Below are positions 43,182 through 50,124 of a stretch of 64,000 nt of DNA, one piece after another. The notes beneath the pieces were generated by a model. It did not search any database. It saw only the letters and a program-made list of their open reading frames with translations, and was not told the DNA's origin. Both the position numbers and the translations under genes were made by a program. The stretch is from Marinicella sediminis (GTDB taxonomy: Bacteria; Pseudomonadota; Gammaproteobacteria; Xanthomonadales; Marinicellaceae), in the NCBI RefSeq assembly GCF_002000055.1, contig NZ_MVBD01000016.1, forward strand, positions 1 to 64,000, written 5' to 3'. Numbering within the stretch: position 1 is the stretch's first letter; each line of letters starts with the position of its first letter.

Positions 43182-44390
43182 ATGAAAATTATTGTTTCAA
43201 TTCTGGTCTTAGTAATTAACACTGTCTCTGGTGTCGTTACTGAGCGATCCAAGCTATATTTATACGAAGTGGGCACTTTACCAACTTTTGGGTATTCTGT
43301 TTTATGGGAAGAGAATACATTATTCATGGGCTCAATCAGATCAAATACAGATAGCTCAATCAATACTGGTGCGGTTTATGTTTTCAATAAATTGAATGAA
43401 CAATGGGTGCAAACAGATCATTTTTGGCCATCTGATGTTCAAAGAGGTGATTTTTTTGGTTATTCAATCAGCAAAATTTCTGATTTGATGATAGTTGGGG
43501 CGCCCCAAGAAAGTAATGTGGAAGTCTTTTCCGGAGCTGCCTATGTTTTTCAGCACAATGGAAATGAATGGATTCAGATTTCGAAATTAAAGTCAGAATT
43601 GCCTATTAGATATGAGTTTTTTGGGCATACTGTGCATGAGAATAATGATCGTATCATGGTTGGAAGTACCAAAGGTATTTACGAATTTAGAGTCAATGAT
43701 GGTGTTTGGACTATGAGTGATTTTTTGTCATCATCAAACCCATCTGATTCCTATTTTTTTTCATTTGACGCCAAAGATAATGTAATGGTAACTGCTGATA
43801 TGTCTGACTCAACTTTGGGATATAGGAATGGTTCTGTTTATTTATTTGAATTAAAGAATGATAGTTGGGTCAATACAGAGCAGTTGTTTCCAAGTGTAAT
43901 GCAAGAAGATATTAGTTTTGGTTACAGTGTAGCTTTTGATGGAGACAGAATTGCGGTTGGTGCCATAAGGAGTTATATCAATGGTCCTGAATCAGGATCA
44001 GTCTACATATTTGAGAAAGTAAACGGTAATTGGGTTGAGACTAATATCATTCACCCTGCAGTTCCTGAAGAACACATGTTTTTTGGCTTTTCCCTGTTTT
44101 TGGATGAAAATAAATTATTGGTTGGTGCGCCTGGTAACGCAATAGAGGATGCTAACAGTTACGTATTTGAGTTTCATTTAGTGGATTCGACATGGATTCA
44201 GACTGCTGTTTACCAAAGCAGTAATGTGGACCCACAAGACAGATTTGGTACAAAAGTTACCCAAAGAGGAAGTGAGGTATTGGTAACAGCCACAGGTGCA
44301 TTTGATGAGGATGAACAAGCATTTGCGGCTTATTTTTTTGATAATGATTTTATTTTTGCTAGTGGTTTCAACCAGTTAAATGAACCATAA
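43182..44390 (+). CDS. Secreted FG-GAP-like repeat protein, AT-rich gene
   Basis: A 402-residue protein with an N-terminal signal-like segment (MKIIVSILVLVINTVSGVV). About seven repeats of the type FGYSV...DRIAVGA...SGSVYIFE...NWVETN are seen, the FG-GAP/beta-propeller pattern of surface proteins and integrin alpha chains. The gene is clearly more A+T-rich than its neighbours, with many TTT, AAT and ATT codons, suggesting recent transfer. The C-terminus NDFIFASGFNQLNEP carries a degenerate IFxxGF motif with eight extra residues. GAGGG precedes the ATG closely. Function unknown. Confidence 0.8.
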   Translation: MKIIVSILVLVINTVSGVVTERSKLYLYEVGTLPTFGYSVLWEENTLFMGSIRSNTDSSINTGAVYVFNKLNEQWVQTDHFWPSDVQRGDFFGYSISKISDLMIVGAPQESNVEVFSGAAYVFQHNGNEWIQISKLKSELPIRYEFFGHTVHENNDRIMVGSTKGIYEFRVNDGVWTMSDFLSSSNPSDSYFFSFDAKDNVMVTADMSDSTLGYRNGSVYLFELKNDSWVNTEQLFPSVMQEDISFGYSVAFDGDRIAVGAIRSYINGPESGSVYIFEKVNGNWVETNIIHPAVPEEHMFFGFSLFLDENKLLVGAPGNAIEDANSYVFEFHLVDSTWIQTAVYQSSNVDPQDRFGTKVTQRGSEVLVTATGAFDEDEQAFAAYFFDNDFIFASGFNQLNEP

Positions 44391-44493
44391 GTTTTTTTCA
44401 TTGATGTTTAAAAAAAATATTTAATGCACGACTCATTACAAATTTCCACACACAGTGAACAAACCTTATTGTTAAAAAAACATTAATAAATGC

Positions 44494-44521
44494 TTGACTC
44501 TGAAAAACATCGGCGTAGAAT
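44494..44521 (+). promoter_or_regulatory. Strong sigma70-type promoter of the RNA/slipin locus
   Basis: TTGACT (44494-44499) and TAGAAT (44516-44521) are separated by 16 bases and followed by a G+C-rich stretch (GCGACACC), like stable-RNA promoters. It is the best promoter match between the FG-GAP gene and the slipin gene. Transcription would begin near 44528. The 100 bases before it hold A+T-rich sequence with nothing recognised. Confidence 0.65.
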
Positions 44522-44571
44522 GCGACACCTTTATTGAAACAGGCCCCTGGGCCGAAAGCAAAAACAAGCAC

Positions 44572-44652
44572 ATGAAACAACTTTATTTCAACATAAACAC
44601 ACAAGCGACATGTCCGGGTCATGACTCGAACGTGCTGCGCAGTCTGCGTTGA
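44572..44652 (+). CDS. Possible 26-residue leader peptide
   Basis: An ATG at 44572 opens a frame of 26 codons (MKQLYFNINTQATCPGHDSN then VLRSLR) that stops just before the 44656-44681 hairpin and the terminator at 44713-44742. The layout recalls leader-peptide attenuation. There is no Shine-Dalgarno sequence and no run of a single amino acid, so this may be chance. Confidence 0.2.
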   Translation: MKQLYFNINTQATCPGHDSNVLRSLR

Positions 44653-44712
44653 TTTAATGCCTTTTTATTCTGGAAGGCATTGGATGGCCTTTCAGGAAAC
44701 TTTCTCGTAAAG

Positions 44713-44742
44713 CCCGATTGGTTATCCACATCGGGTTTTTTT
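44713..44742 (+). terminator. Rho-independent terminator upstream of the tRNA-like elements
   Basis: CCCGAT (44713-44718) pairs with ATCGGG (44730-44735), extended inside by TGG/CCA, and is followed by seven T residues. It would stop transcripts from the 44494-44521 promoter unless they read through. Confidence 0.85.
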
Positions 44743-44874
44743 ATGCCCGAAATAAACAGCTTTGATTGTTCACAAGACAATCAGGCAACCGAATCCAAAT
44801 CCCAAGGGGTCCTGTCTCTGCATGGCAGGCCGGTGCCCCCAGCATTGCTGGCGTGTATGCCTGGTGATTGGATG

Positions 44875-44957
44875 CATTAGATGGCCAAATTGGTATAGGC
44901 AGTCATTTTAGGTATGACCGTACGTAAGTACATGAAGGTTCGAGTCCTTCTCTAAGA
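44875..44957 (+). ncRNA. Leu-type tRNA-like element (anticodon TAG, long variable arm)
   Basis: The sequence folds like a class II tRNA. The D stem GCC/GGC has the loop AAATTGGTATA with the invariant GG. The anticodon stem GTCAT/ATGAC has loop TTTAGGT (anticodon TAG). The variable arm is GTAC-GTAA-GTAC. The T stem GAAGG/CCTTC has the loop TTCGAGT. But the acceptor CATTAGA/TCTAAGA forms only five of seven pairs, and no CCA follows. A hairpin (CAGGC 44826-44830 with GCCTG 44859-44863, enclosing CCAGC-ATT-GCTGG) lies just upstream. It overlaps the next tRNA-like element. It is therefore called tRNA-like, not a working tRNA-Leu. Confidence 0.65.
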
Positions 44958-45029
44958 TTGATAGCTCAGAGGTAGAGCAGCAAACTCATAATTTGTCGGT
45001 CGCAGGTTCGACTCCTGCTCAAGAAACCA
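44955..45029 (+). ncRNA. Met-type tRNA-like element (anticodon CAT, encoded CCA)
   Basis: Body parts are canonical. The D stem GCTC/GAGC has loop AGAGGTA. The anticodon stem GCAAA/TTTGT (first pair G-T) has loop CTCATAA (anticodon CAT). The variable region is five bases, the T stem GCAGG/CCTGC has loop TTCGACT, and A plus CCA stand at the end. The acceptor AGATTGA/TCAAGAA has only four pairs. A better match to AGAA is TTCT at 44948-44951, which lies inside the previous element, as though the 5' acceptor strand were split. The two elements cannot both have complete acceptors, so they may be parts of one composite RNA. A real tRNA-Met with a damaged acceptor is the alternative. Confidence 0.65.
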
Positions 45030-46210
45030 GCCGAAAGGTACCGGGCGAAAGCCCCTTTTAATGCAAGACGCGTGACGTCTTTAAACATCACAGGTCAGTC
45101 TCTGTGCGTGGAGCAAGGCTCCCTGTCAGCAATCGGTGGCAGCGACAAGGCAGTTGGCGCACAGCGGCCGCGCAGGAAGGTGGCGTTTGGATGGATGGCA
45201 ACATCCACCCGAATTCCGGGCCCAGGCCCGGAAGCAGGGACGCACCCACCTTTATGCCCGTGTGGCATTGGTCCGCAGTCTGTTTGGGGTAAAAAACAGG
45301 CTGAGAAACCGATGACGCCTTTGCCGGCACAGGATGTGCCTTTTCCACAGGCAGGTGGAGCAGGGGCCGATCCGGCGGAACCGGAGCAACCCCACACAGG
45401 CCACTGGGTGGCCGTGAGATTGACCTTATTTATTCTTGACCTCTTGACGGGTCTTGAGCCAAGAAAAAAAAGTTTGAGTGACTGAATTTCTGCGTGAGTG
45501 AACTGAATCAATAGCGGTGCTATTAATTACGTTCACTGCCTTGAACTTCAGCCCCGCAATTCTTTTTTCAAAGGCTCAGACTCATCAGGAGGTCAAACCA
45601 GCTGCTCCATTGTGGAGTGGCAGGTTTGCACCATTCAGTGCGGTTGAGCCGTGTGCTGAATCGGTGGAGAGCTGATGATCAGCTCGACCCGCTGACTTGG
45701 TTGGTGAGCGCATAGCGAATCAGAAAGTCATGCGTTTGAACCCTCGACATGATCGCCGTGGCCGCTTTCACTTTTGTCATGAACAAAAGTGAATGAAGTC
45801 CCAAGATCATTCATTTTATTGCCGACAGCAGCCAGGATGGTTGTTTGTTGGTGAATCAGACAAGGAAGGTGTCCGTTGCGGTACTCACGCGGCAGTGGAT
45901 ACGGTGACAAGGATTGGTCACCACAGGGTCATTCAAAGGCGGTGTCTCGCTGCTGATGGGTGACCAGGCCGCCACAGGATGGCTTGTGCGGCTGCGGCAG
46001 GGAAGAGAGAAAAGGATCGCTTGTACCAGGATGGCCTGGTGCAGGTTTACAGGTAAGTAAGAGAAAGGAAGCTAAAAACCGGTGTCAGGAGGTCCTGGCG
46101 CCGGTATCTGGCTCATGAGCCAACCCTATTTAACGCCCTTCGGGGTAATTTTAATCAACGAGGTTTTAATGACTGAGTTCACATAACGGTGCAAGTAAGG
46201 ATTGCACAGG
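45030..46210 (+). ncRNA. Large hairpin-dense RNA region upstream of the slipin gene
   Basis: About 1.2 kb without a convincing protein frame but with perfect hairpins throughout. Examples: GGGC-GAAA-GCCC (45043-45054), AGACG/CGTCT (45066-45080), GGAGC/GCTCC (45109-45121), GGATG-GCAA-CATCC (45193-45206), TTCCGGGC/GCCCGGAA (45214-45233), ATGCC/GGCAT (45254-45268), GGCAC/GTGCC (45325-45339), GGCCAC/GTGGCC (45399-45413), AATAGC/GCTATT (45510-45524), GAGCTGA/TCAGCTC (45669-45685), TTCACTTTTGT/ACAAAAGTGAA (45767-45793), GGTGAC/GTCACC (45904-45923). Two GNRA tetraloops fit a structured RNA. The first half is also more G+C-rich than flanking DNA. It may be one large RNA continuous with the tRNA-like elements. 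No known family identified. Confidence 0.5.
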
Positions 46211-46220
46211 ACGAAAGAAA

Positions 46221-47411
46221 ATGATTTTAAGAAAAAGAATCGTGGTGGCGGACAACGAACGGGCTTTGTTGTTTCGCGACAGACAATTGATTGATGTTTT
46301 GACTGCTGGTGTACACCAGTTCTGGGATGTCGGTAACCGCCTGAAAGTTCGGGTGTTTGACATCACCAACACTGAAATTGTACAGAAAGACGTCAAAGCA
46401 TTACTGCGCAACATGAAATCAAATAACACTTGCGAAGCCGGTTTTCAGCCGCAGGATGAAAGAAGGGAAGCAAGTGACTTTCGTAGCAACGCGCATTACA
46501 CCGTGATCAGTACCGACGAAAACGAGGTGGCACTGATCTTTGTGGATGGTCAGTTTGATGGCCTGGTGAACCCACAAGCTGAAAAATGGTTCTGGAACAC
46601 CCAGGCCAAAGTCACGGTCAGACGCATCAATGTCACCGAGCAGGTCGAAGTGTCTGCCAAAGACATCAATGTGCTGGCCAAAGCCGCCAGGGCTTCTGCT
46701 TTGGATCAGGGTTTGGTGATCAAGGAAGTGGCCAACCAACAGGTCGGCCTGTTGTTCATCGATGGCCAATTGGTACGGGTTTTGAAAGCCGGTAAATTCG
46801 GTTTCTGGAACTTCAACCAAAGCATCGAAGTGCAGGTGGTTGAGACCCGCGCGCAACAACTGGAAGTGGCTGGTCAGGAAATCCTGACCAAAGACAAAGT
46901 CAGCCTGCGGGTGAACCTGTCTGCCACATTTAAAGTGGCCGATGCGGTTAAAGCCGTCACCGAACTGGCGAACTTCAGGGAGTTCCTGTACAACGCCCTG
47001 CAGCTGGCCTTGCGTAAAGCCATCGGTACCAAAGTGCTGGATGCTTTGCTGGCTGACAAAGAAGCCATTGACACATTTGTGATGAACTTTGTGGCGAAAA
47101 AAGTGGCTGCTTTTGGTTTAACCCTGATCGAAGTGGGTGTCAAAGACATCATCTTGCCTGGCGAGATGAAAACCATTTTGAATCAAGTGGTTGAAGCGGA
47201 AAAAGCCGCCAAAGCCAACATCATCAAACGCCGTGAGGAAACCGCTGCGACCCGCTCTTTGCTGAACACCGCGAAGTTGATGGACGAAAGCGCCACCTTA
47301 AGACGATTGAAAGAGTTGGAAACTTTGGAAAAAGTGGCCGACAAAGTCGACAACATCACCGTGTTCGGTGGTTTGGAAGGCTTGCGGAATGCATTGACCA
47401 AATCAGTGTGA
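46221..47411 (+). CDS. Slipin (SPFH/Band-7) protein with triplicated N-terminal module
   Basis: A 396-residue slipin-family protein. Three N-terminal repeats of one module are visible: IVVADNERALLFRDRQLIDVLTAGVHQFW (near 7), VISTDENEVALIFVDGQFDGLVNPQAEKWFW (near 94) and LVIKEVANQQVGLLFIDGQLVRVLKAGKFGFW (near 168). They are followed by the SPFH core (VRVNLSATFKVADAVKAV, LRKAIGTKVLDALL, GVKDIILPGEMKTILNQVVEAEKAAKANIIKRREETAATRSLLNTA) and a coiled C-terminus. No membrane anchor is present, unlike most slipins. SPFH proteins form large ring or cage assemblies. The gene sits directly downstream of the tRNA-like and hairpin-rich region, a pairing noted in predicted RNA-repair systems. AGGA lies before the ATG. 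Confidence 0.88.
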   Translation: MILRKRIVVADNERALLFRDRQLIDVLTAGVHQFWDVGNRLKVRVFDITNTEIVQKDVKALLRNMKSNNTCEAGFQPQDERREASDFRSNAHYTVISTDENEVALIFVDGQFDGLVNPQAEKWFWNTQAKVTVRRINVTEQVEVSAKDINVLAKAARASALDQGLVIKEVANQQVGLLFIDGQLVRVLKAGKFGFWNFNQSIEVQVVETRAQQLEVAGQEILTKDKVSLRVNLSATFKVADAVKAVTELANFREFLYNALQLALRKAIGTKVLDALLADKEAIDTFVMNFVAKKVAAFGLTLIEVGVKDIILPGEMKTILNQVVEAEKAAKANIIKRREETAATRSLLNTAKLMDESATLRRLKELETLEKVADKVDNITVFGGLEGLRNALTKSV

Positions 47412-47412
47412 C

Positions 47413-47600
47413 CGTTGCCTGTTCTGAGGTCATTCAATGCGCGACGTCATTGGCAGCCAATGGCCAGGTCCTTGGCAACGATGACAACAAAGCAGTGAAT
47501 GACCTCAGACTGGCTCTTAGAGGTGTGAGCCAACGGTGATACTGAGATGGTTGATGCATTCCAATTAAGACAGCATCAAACTGAACGTTTGATGCGTGTC
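47413..47600 (+). ncRNA. Structured 3' region of the slipin transcript
   Basis: A perfect 12-bp pairing, TGAGGTCATTCA (47425-47436) with TGAATGACCTCA (47496-47507), encloses CATTGG-CAG-CCAATG (47448-47462). CGTTGCC (47413-47419) can pair with GGCAACG (47474-47480), crossing the 12-bp helix as a pseudoknot would. Further on are TGGCTC/GAGCCA (47511-47532) and GCATCAAAC/GTTTGATGC (47573-47595, 9 bp). The terminator at 47610-47642 follows. It could be part of the same RNA system as the upstream region, or a 3' stabilising element. Confidence 0.5.
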
Positions 47601-47609
47601 CACCTGTGG

Positions 47610-47642
47610 CCCACGGTGTCTTTGATGTCGTGGGTTTTTTTT
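47610..47642 (+). terminator. Rho-independent terminator of the slipin locus
   Basis: CCCACG (47610-47615) pairs with CGTGGG (47629-47634), followed by eight T residues. It stands 200 bases after the slipin stop, leaving the structured 3' region inside the transcript. The further 120 bases up to 47764 show nothing I can support. Confidence 0.85.
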
Positions 47643-47763
47643 GGTTTGCATTTGGGGTCATCGGGCGGGAATGACCACGATCGTTGCTCCCTCGCAATGA
47701 CTGGACAAGTCTATCATCCCGGGCACAGCCGAGGGATCTCCTGAAGCTGGTTCTGCCAGGGGC

Positions 47764-48048
47764 TTATTGGCTGAGCTGCTTAAACCGTTCCAGTTGTTCG
47801 GGGGTTGCTTCTGGTTGGTGCTCGGCTTTCCATTCTGGGTAATCCATTTTGTAGATCATCCGGCGGGCTTCATCAATATCGATATCCACACCCAATTCCT
47901 GACCCTCCTGTACGGTCCATTTTGACAGACAGTTGCGGCAAAAACGGGCCAGGATCATTAAATCAATGTTCTGCACTTCTTTGTGGTTATCAAAATGTTC
48001 TATCAGGCGGTCCAGTACACGGGCTTTGATTTCGGTTTCTTTTTCCAT
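47764..48048 (-). CDS. DUF1244 family protein
   Basis: A 94-residue acidic protein matching DUF1244: VQNIDLMILARFCRNCLSKW with the conserved CRNC, then DIDIDEARRMIYKMDYPEWKAEHQPEATPEQ. The family is widespread in proteobacteria, mostly helical, and of unknown function. The CxxC could bind metal or be redox active. It is transcribed away from the kinase-like gene at 48150. Confidence 0.9.
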   Translation of the reverse strand: MEKETEIKARVLDRLIEHFDNHKEVQNIDLMILARFCRNCLSKWTVQEGQELGVDIDIDEARRMIYKMDYPEWKAEHQPEATPEQLERFKQLSQ

Positions 48049-48149
48049 GGTAAATGTGGGTTAAAAGGAGAATATTTTAACACGTCATCGCAGGCAATCC
48101 ATCCCTCAGATGTCTTGTATTTATGTGCTTTTACCATGACAATCGGAGT

Positions 48150-48680
48150 ATGGATGTGTTGTTTATTTATGGCCCGGCTGCAGCCGGCAAATACACCATC
48201 GGACATCGGGTCGGCGAAATACTGAATATGCCGCTGTTTCACAACCATCTGGTGGTGGATGCGGTGCGGGCATTGTTTGATTTCGGGACACCGGGATTTT
48301 GTCAATTGCGGGCTGAGTTATGGCAAAGTGCTTTTCAAACCGCTGCTGAACACCAGCAGTCTTTTGTCTTTACCTTTAGCCCTGAGCGCACGGTTGATCC
48401 GGAGCTTATTTCTGAGCTTGAACAGGCCATCACCTCACAAGGTGGCGAAGTGCATTATATTGAGTTGATTTGTAATGATAAGCATTTGATTCAGCGCCTG
48501 AATAATGAAAGTCGGAGGCGTTTTGGAAAACTCACTGATGAGGCGCTTTATCAACAGATCAAAGCCGATGGCGGGTTTAGTTTCCCCCGGTTTTGTCAGC
48601 CAGTGCTGTCCCTGGACAGTGGCCGCTTATCAGCGCAACAATCAGCTTTGCGCATCATAGATTGGTATCGCCACCGCTGA
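48150..48680 (+). CDS. P-loop kinase-like protein
   Basis: A 176-residue P-loop NTPase. Walker A is VLFIYGPAAAGKYTIGHRV. LFHNHLVVDAVRALF follows, and a lid-like arginine-rich stretch (LNNESRRRFGKLTDEALYQQI) resembles small nucleoside or shikimate-type kinases and AAA_33-like proteins. The substrate cannot be identified. The start is uncertain: ATG 48150 is used here, but GGAG at 48145-48148 fits better with a GTG at 48156 that would delete two residues, and another ATG lies at 48123. Confidence 0.8.
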   Translation: MDVLFIYGPAAAGKYTIGHRVGEILNMPLFHNHLVVDAVRALFDFGTPGFCQLRAELWQSAFQTAAEHQQSFVFTFSPERTVDPELISELEQAITSQGGEVHYIELICNDKHLIQRLNNESRRRFGKLTDEALYQQIKADGGFSFPRFCQPVLSLDSGRLSAQQSALRIIDWYRHR

Positions 48681-48757
48681 AGCCGGCGGCACCATTCTGT
48701 TCAGCTGTAGCATGGTCGGGTTTGATACAATGCCTGTTTACCAATTAAATTGACACC

Positions 48758-50110
48758 ATGCAAGCAGCTGCTGATGACCGGGACCTGACCAAAGGATCGG
48801 TCTACAAACAAATGATCCGCATTGGCATTCCGGCCGCTCTGGGCATGGTGTTCAACACTTTGTATAACCTCACTGATAATTGGTTTGCCGGACGCATATC
48901 CGATGTGGCTTTATCTGGGTTGTCCATAGCCAGCATTGTGTTTGCCTTATTCCTGGCACTGGGTATGGGCCTGCAAAGCGGCACATCGGCCATGGTGGCA
49001 ACTGATTTAGGGACCCGTAAGCCGGCAAAGGTCAGGGCATGGATCAATTGTTCCCACGGCATCACCTGGTTTTTTTCGTTGTTGATTTTGGTTTTGGGAC
49101 TGTTGTTTGCTGATGATTTACTGAACACCCTCAGTGATGATTCACAGGTGGTGGCAATGGCCTGGGATTACACCTCAGTGATTCTGTATGGCAATGTGTT
49201 TTTTAACCTCACATCAATGGCAGCAGGGGCATTAATCGCTCATGGCAATACCCGCAGTTACCGCAATGTGCTGATGGCAGGCTTTTTTGCCAATTGGGTG
49301 CTTAACCCCTTGTTTATTTATGTTTTGGATCTGGGGGTTGCCGGTCTGGCGTATTCCACCCTGGTGATCAAACTGGCTTCATCGTTGTATCTGCTGATGG
49401 TGCTGAAAAATGAGGTCAGGGCTTGGTCGGTCCCTCAATACAACCTGGATCACTGGAAACAATTGTTGCAGCAAATTCTGCCAGCCAGTATGAACATGCT
49501 GACCATCATCATCGGAGGATTCATCACCATTTACTTCATTTCTCAATTCGGTGATGATCCGGTGGCCGGTTACTCAGTTGGAATCCGCATCGAACAATTA
49601 TTATTGATGCCAGCATTGGGGTTGAATGCTTCGGTGATGGCAGTGGTTGGGCAAAATTTTGGGGCAGGGAAGTTGAACCGGGTGAGGGAAACCTATCAGA
49701 AATCACTGACCCTGGCTTTGTTGGTTTCCCTGTTGTTTATACCCACGATGATCTTTTTGTCGCCACTGATGATGACCCAATTTACCGACACTTCAGCCAT
49801 CATCGATGTGGGTGTGTATTATTTACGGGTGGACGCCCTGGCTTTTTTCGGCTACATGACGCTGTTTTGTTCCAATGCAGTGTTGCAAGCGGTCAAACAG
49901 CCCATTTTTCCCATGGTCATTGGTATCCTCAGACAGATGGTGTTGCCGGGGGTCGCATTTTATGTGTTGATTCATGTGTTTGATTATGGCTTGTATGCCA
50001 TTTTTTGGAGCATTGTTTGTATCGTATTGCTCAGTGCCATACTGGCCTTTTTCTATACCCGCAGACAATTGACCCGCCTCACAGTTCCTTTATCCGATGA
50101 TTCAGAATAA
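48758..50110 (+). CDS. MATE-family efflux transporter
   Basis: A 450-residue MATE exporter with about 12 membrane helices in two similar halves: LTKGSVYKQMIRIGIPAALGMVFNTLYNLTDNWFAGRISDVALSGLSIA in the first and QILPASMNMLTIIIGGFITIYFISQFGDDPVAGYSVGIRIEQLLLMPALGLNASVMAVVGQNFGAGKLNRV in the second. Such proteins expel cationic drugs or metabolites in exchange for Na+ or H+. No regulator is adjacent. A purine permease gene follows after 14 bases, probably co-transcribed. Confidence 0.94.
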   Translation: MQAAADDRDLTKGSVYKQMIRIGIPAALGMVFNTLYNLTDNWFAGRISDVALSGLSIASIVFALFLALGMGLQSGTSAMVATDLGTRKPAKVRAWINCSHGITWFFSLLILVLGLLFADDLLNTLSDDSQVVAMAWDYTSVILYGNVFFNLTSMAAGALIAHGNTRSYRNVLMAGFFANWVLNPLFIYVLDLGVAGLAYSTLVIKLASSLYLLMVLKNEVRAWSVPQYNLDHWKQLLQQILPASMNMLTIIIGGFITIYFISQFGDDPVAGYSVGIRIEQLLLMPALGLNASVMAVVGQNFGAGKLNRVRETYQKSLTLALLVSLLFIPTMIFLSPLMMTQFTDTSAIIDVGVYYLRVDALAFFGYMTLFCSNAVLQAVKQPIFPMVIGILRQMVLPGVAFYVLIHVFDYGLYAIFWSIVCIVLLSAILAFFYTRRQLTRLTVPLSDDSE

Positions 50111-50124
50111 CCAGGCTTTTTGAT

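Larger units (their letters stand above)
44528..44742 (+). ncRNA. Candidate small RNA or leader RNA ending in a terminator
   Basis: A promoter at 44494-44521 and an intrinsic terminator ending at 44742 define a possible 215-base RNA. Hairpins visible within it are GGCCC/GGGCC near 44542-44553 and AATGCCTT (44656-44663) with AAGGCATT (44674-44681). It may be a free small RNA, or an attenuated leader for the tRNA-like and slipin region downstream. It contains a 26-codon frame (44572-44652) with no good ribosome binding site. No known RNA family is recognised. Confidence 0.45.

Noticed and set aside
45072-45511. ORFs of 137-138 codons on both strands in the RNA-rich region
   Set aside because: Their products are rich in Pro, Gly and Ala without motifs, lack good ribosome binding sites, overlap each other on opposite strands and run through perfect hairpins. 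They look like chance frames in G+C-rich structured DNA.
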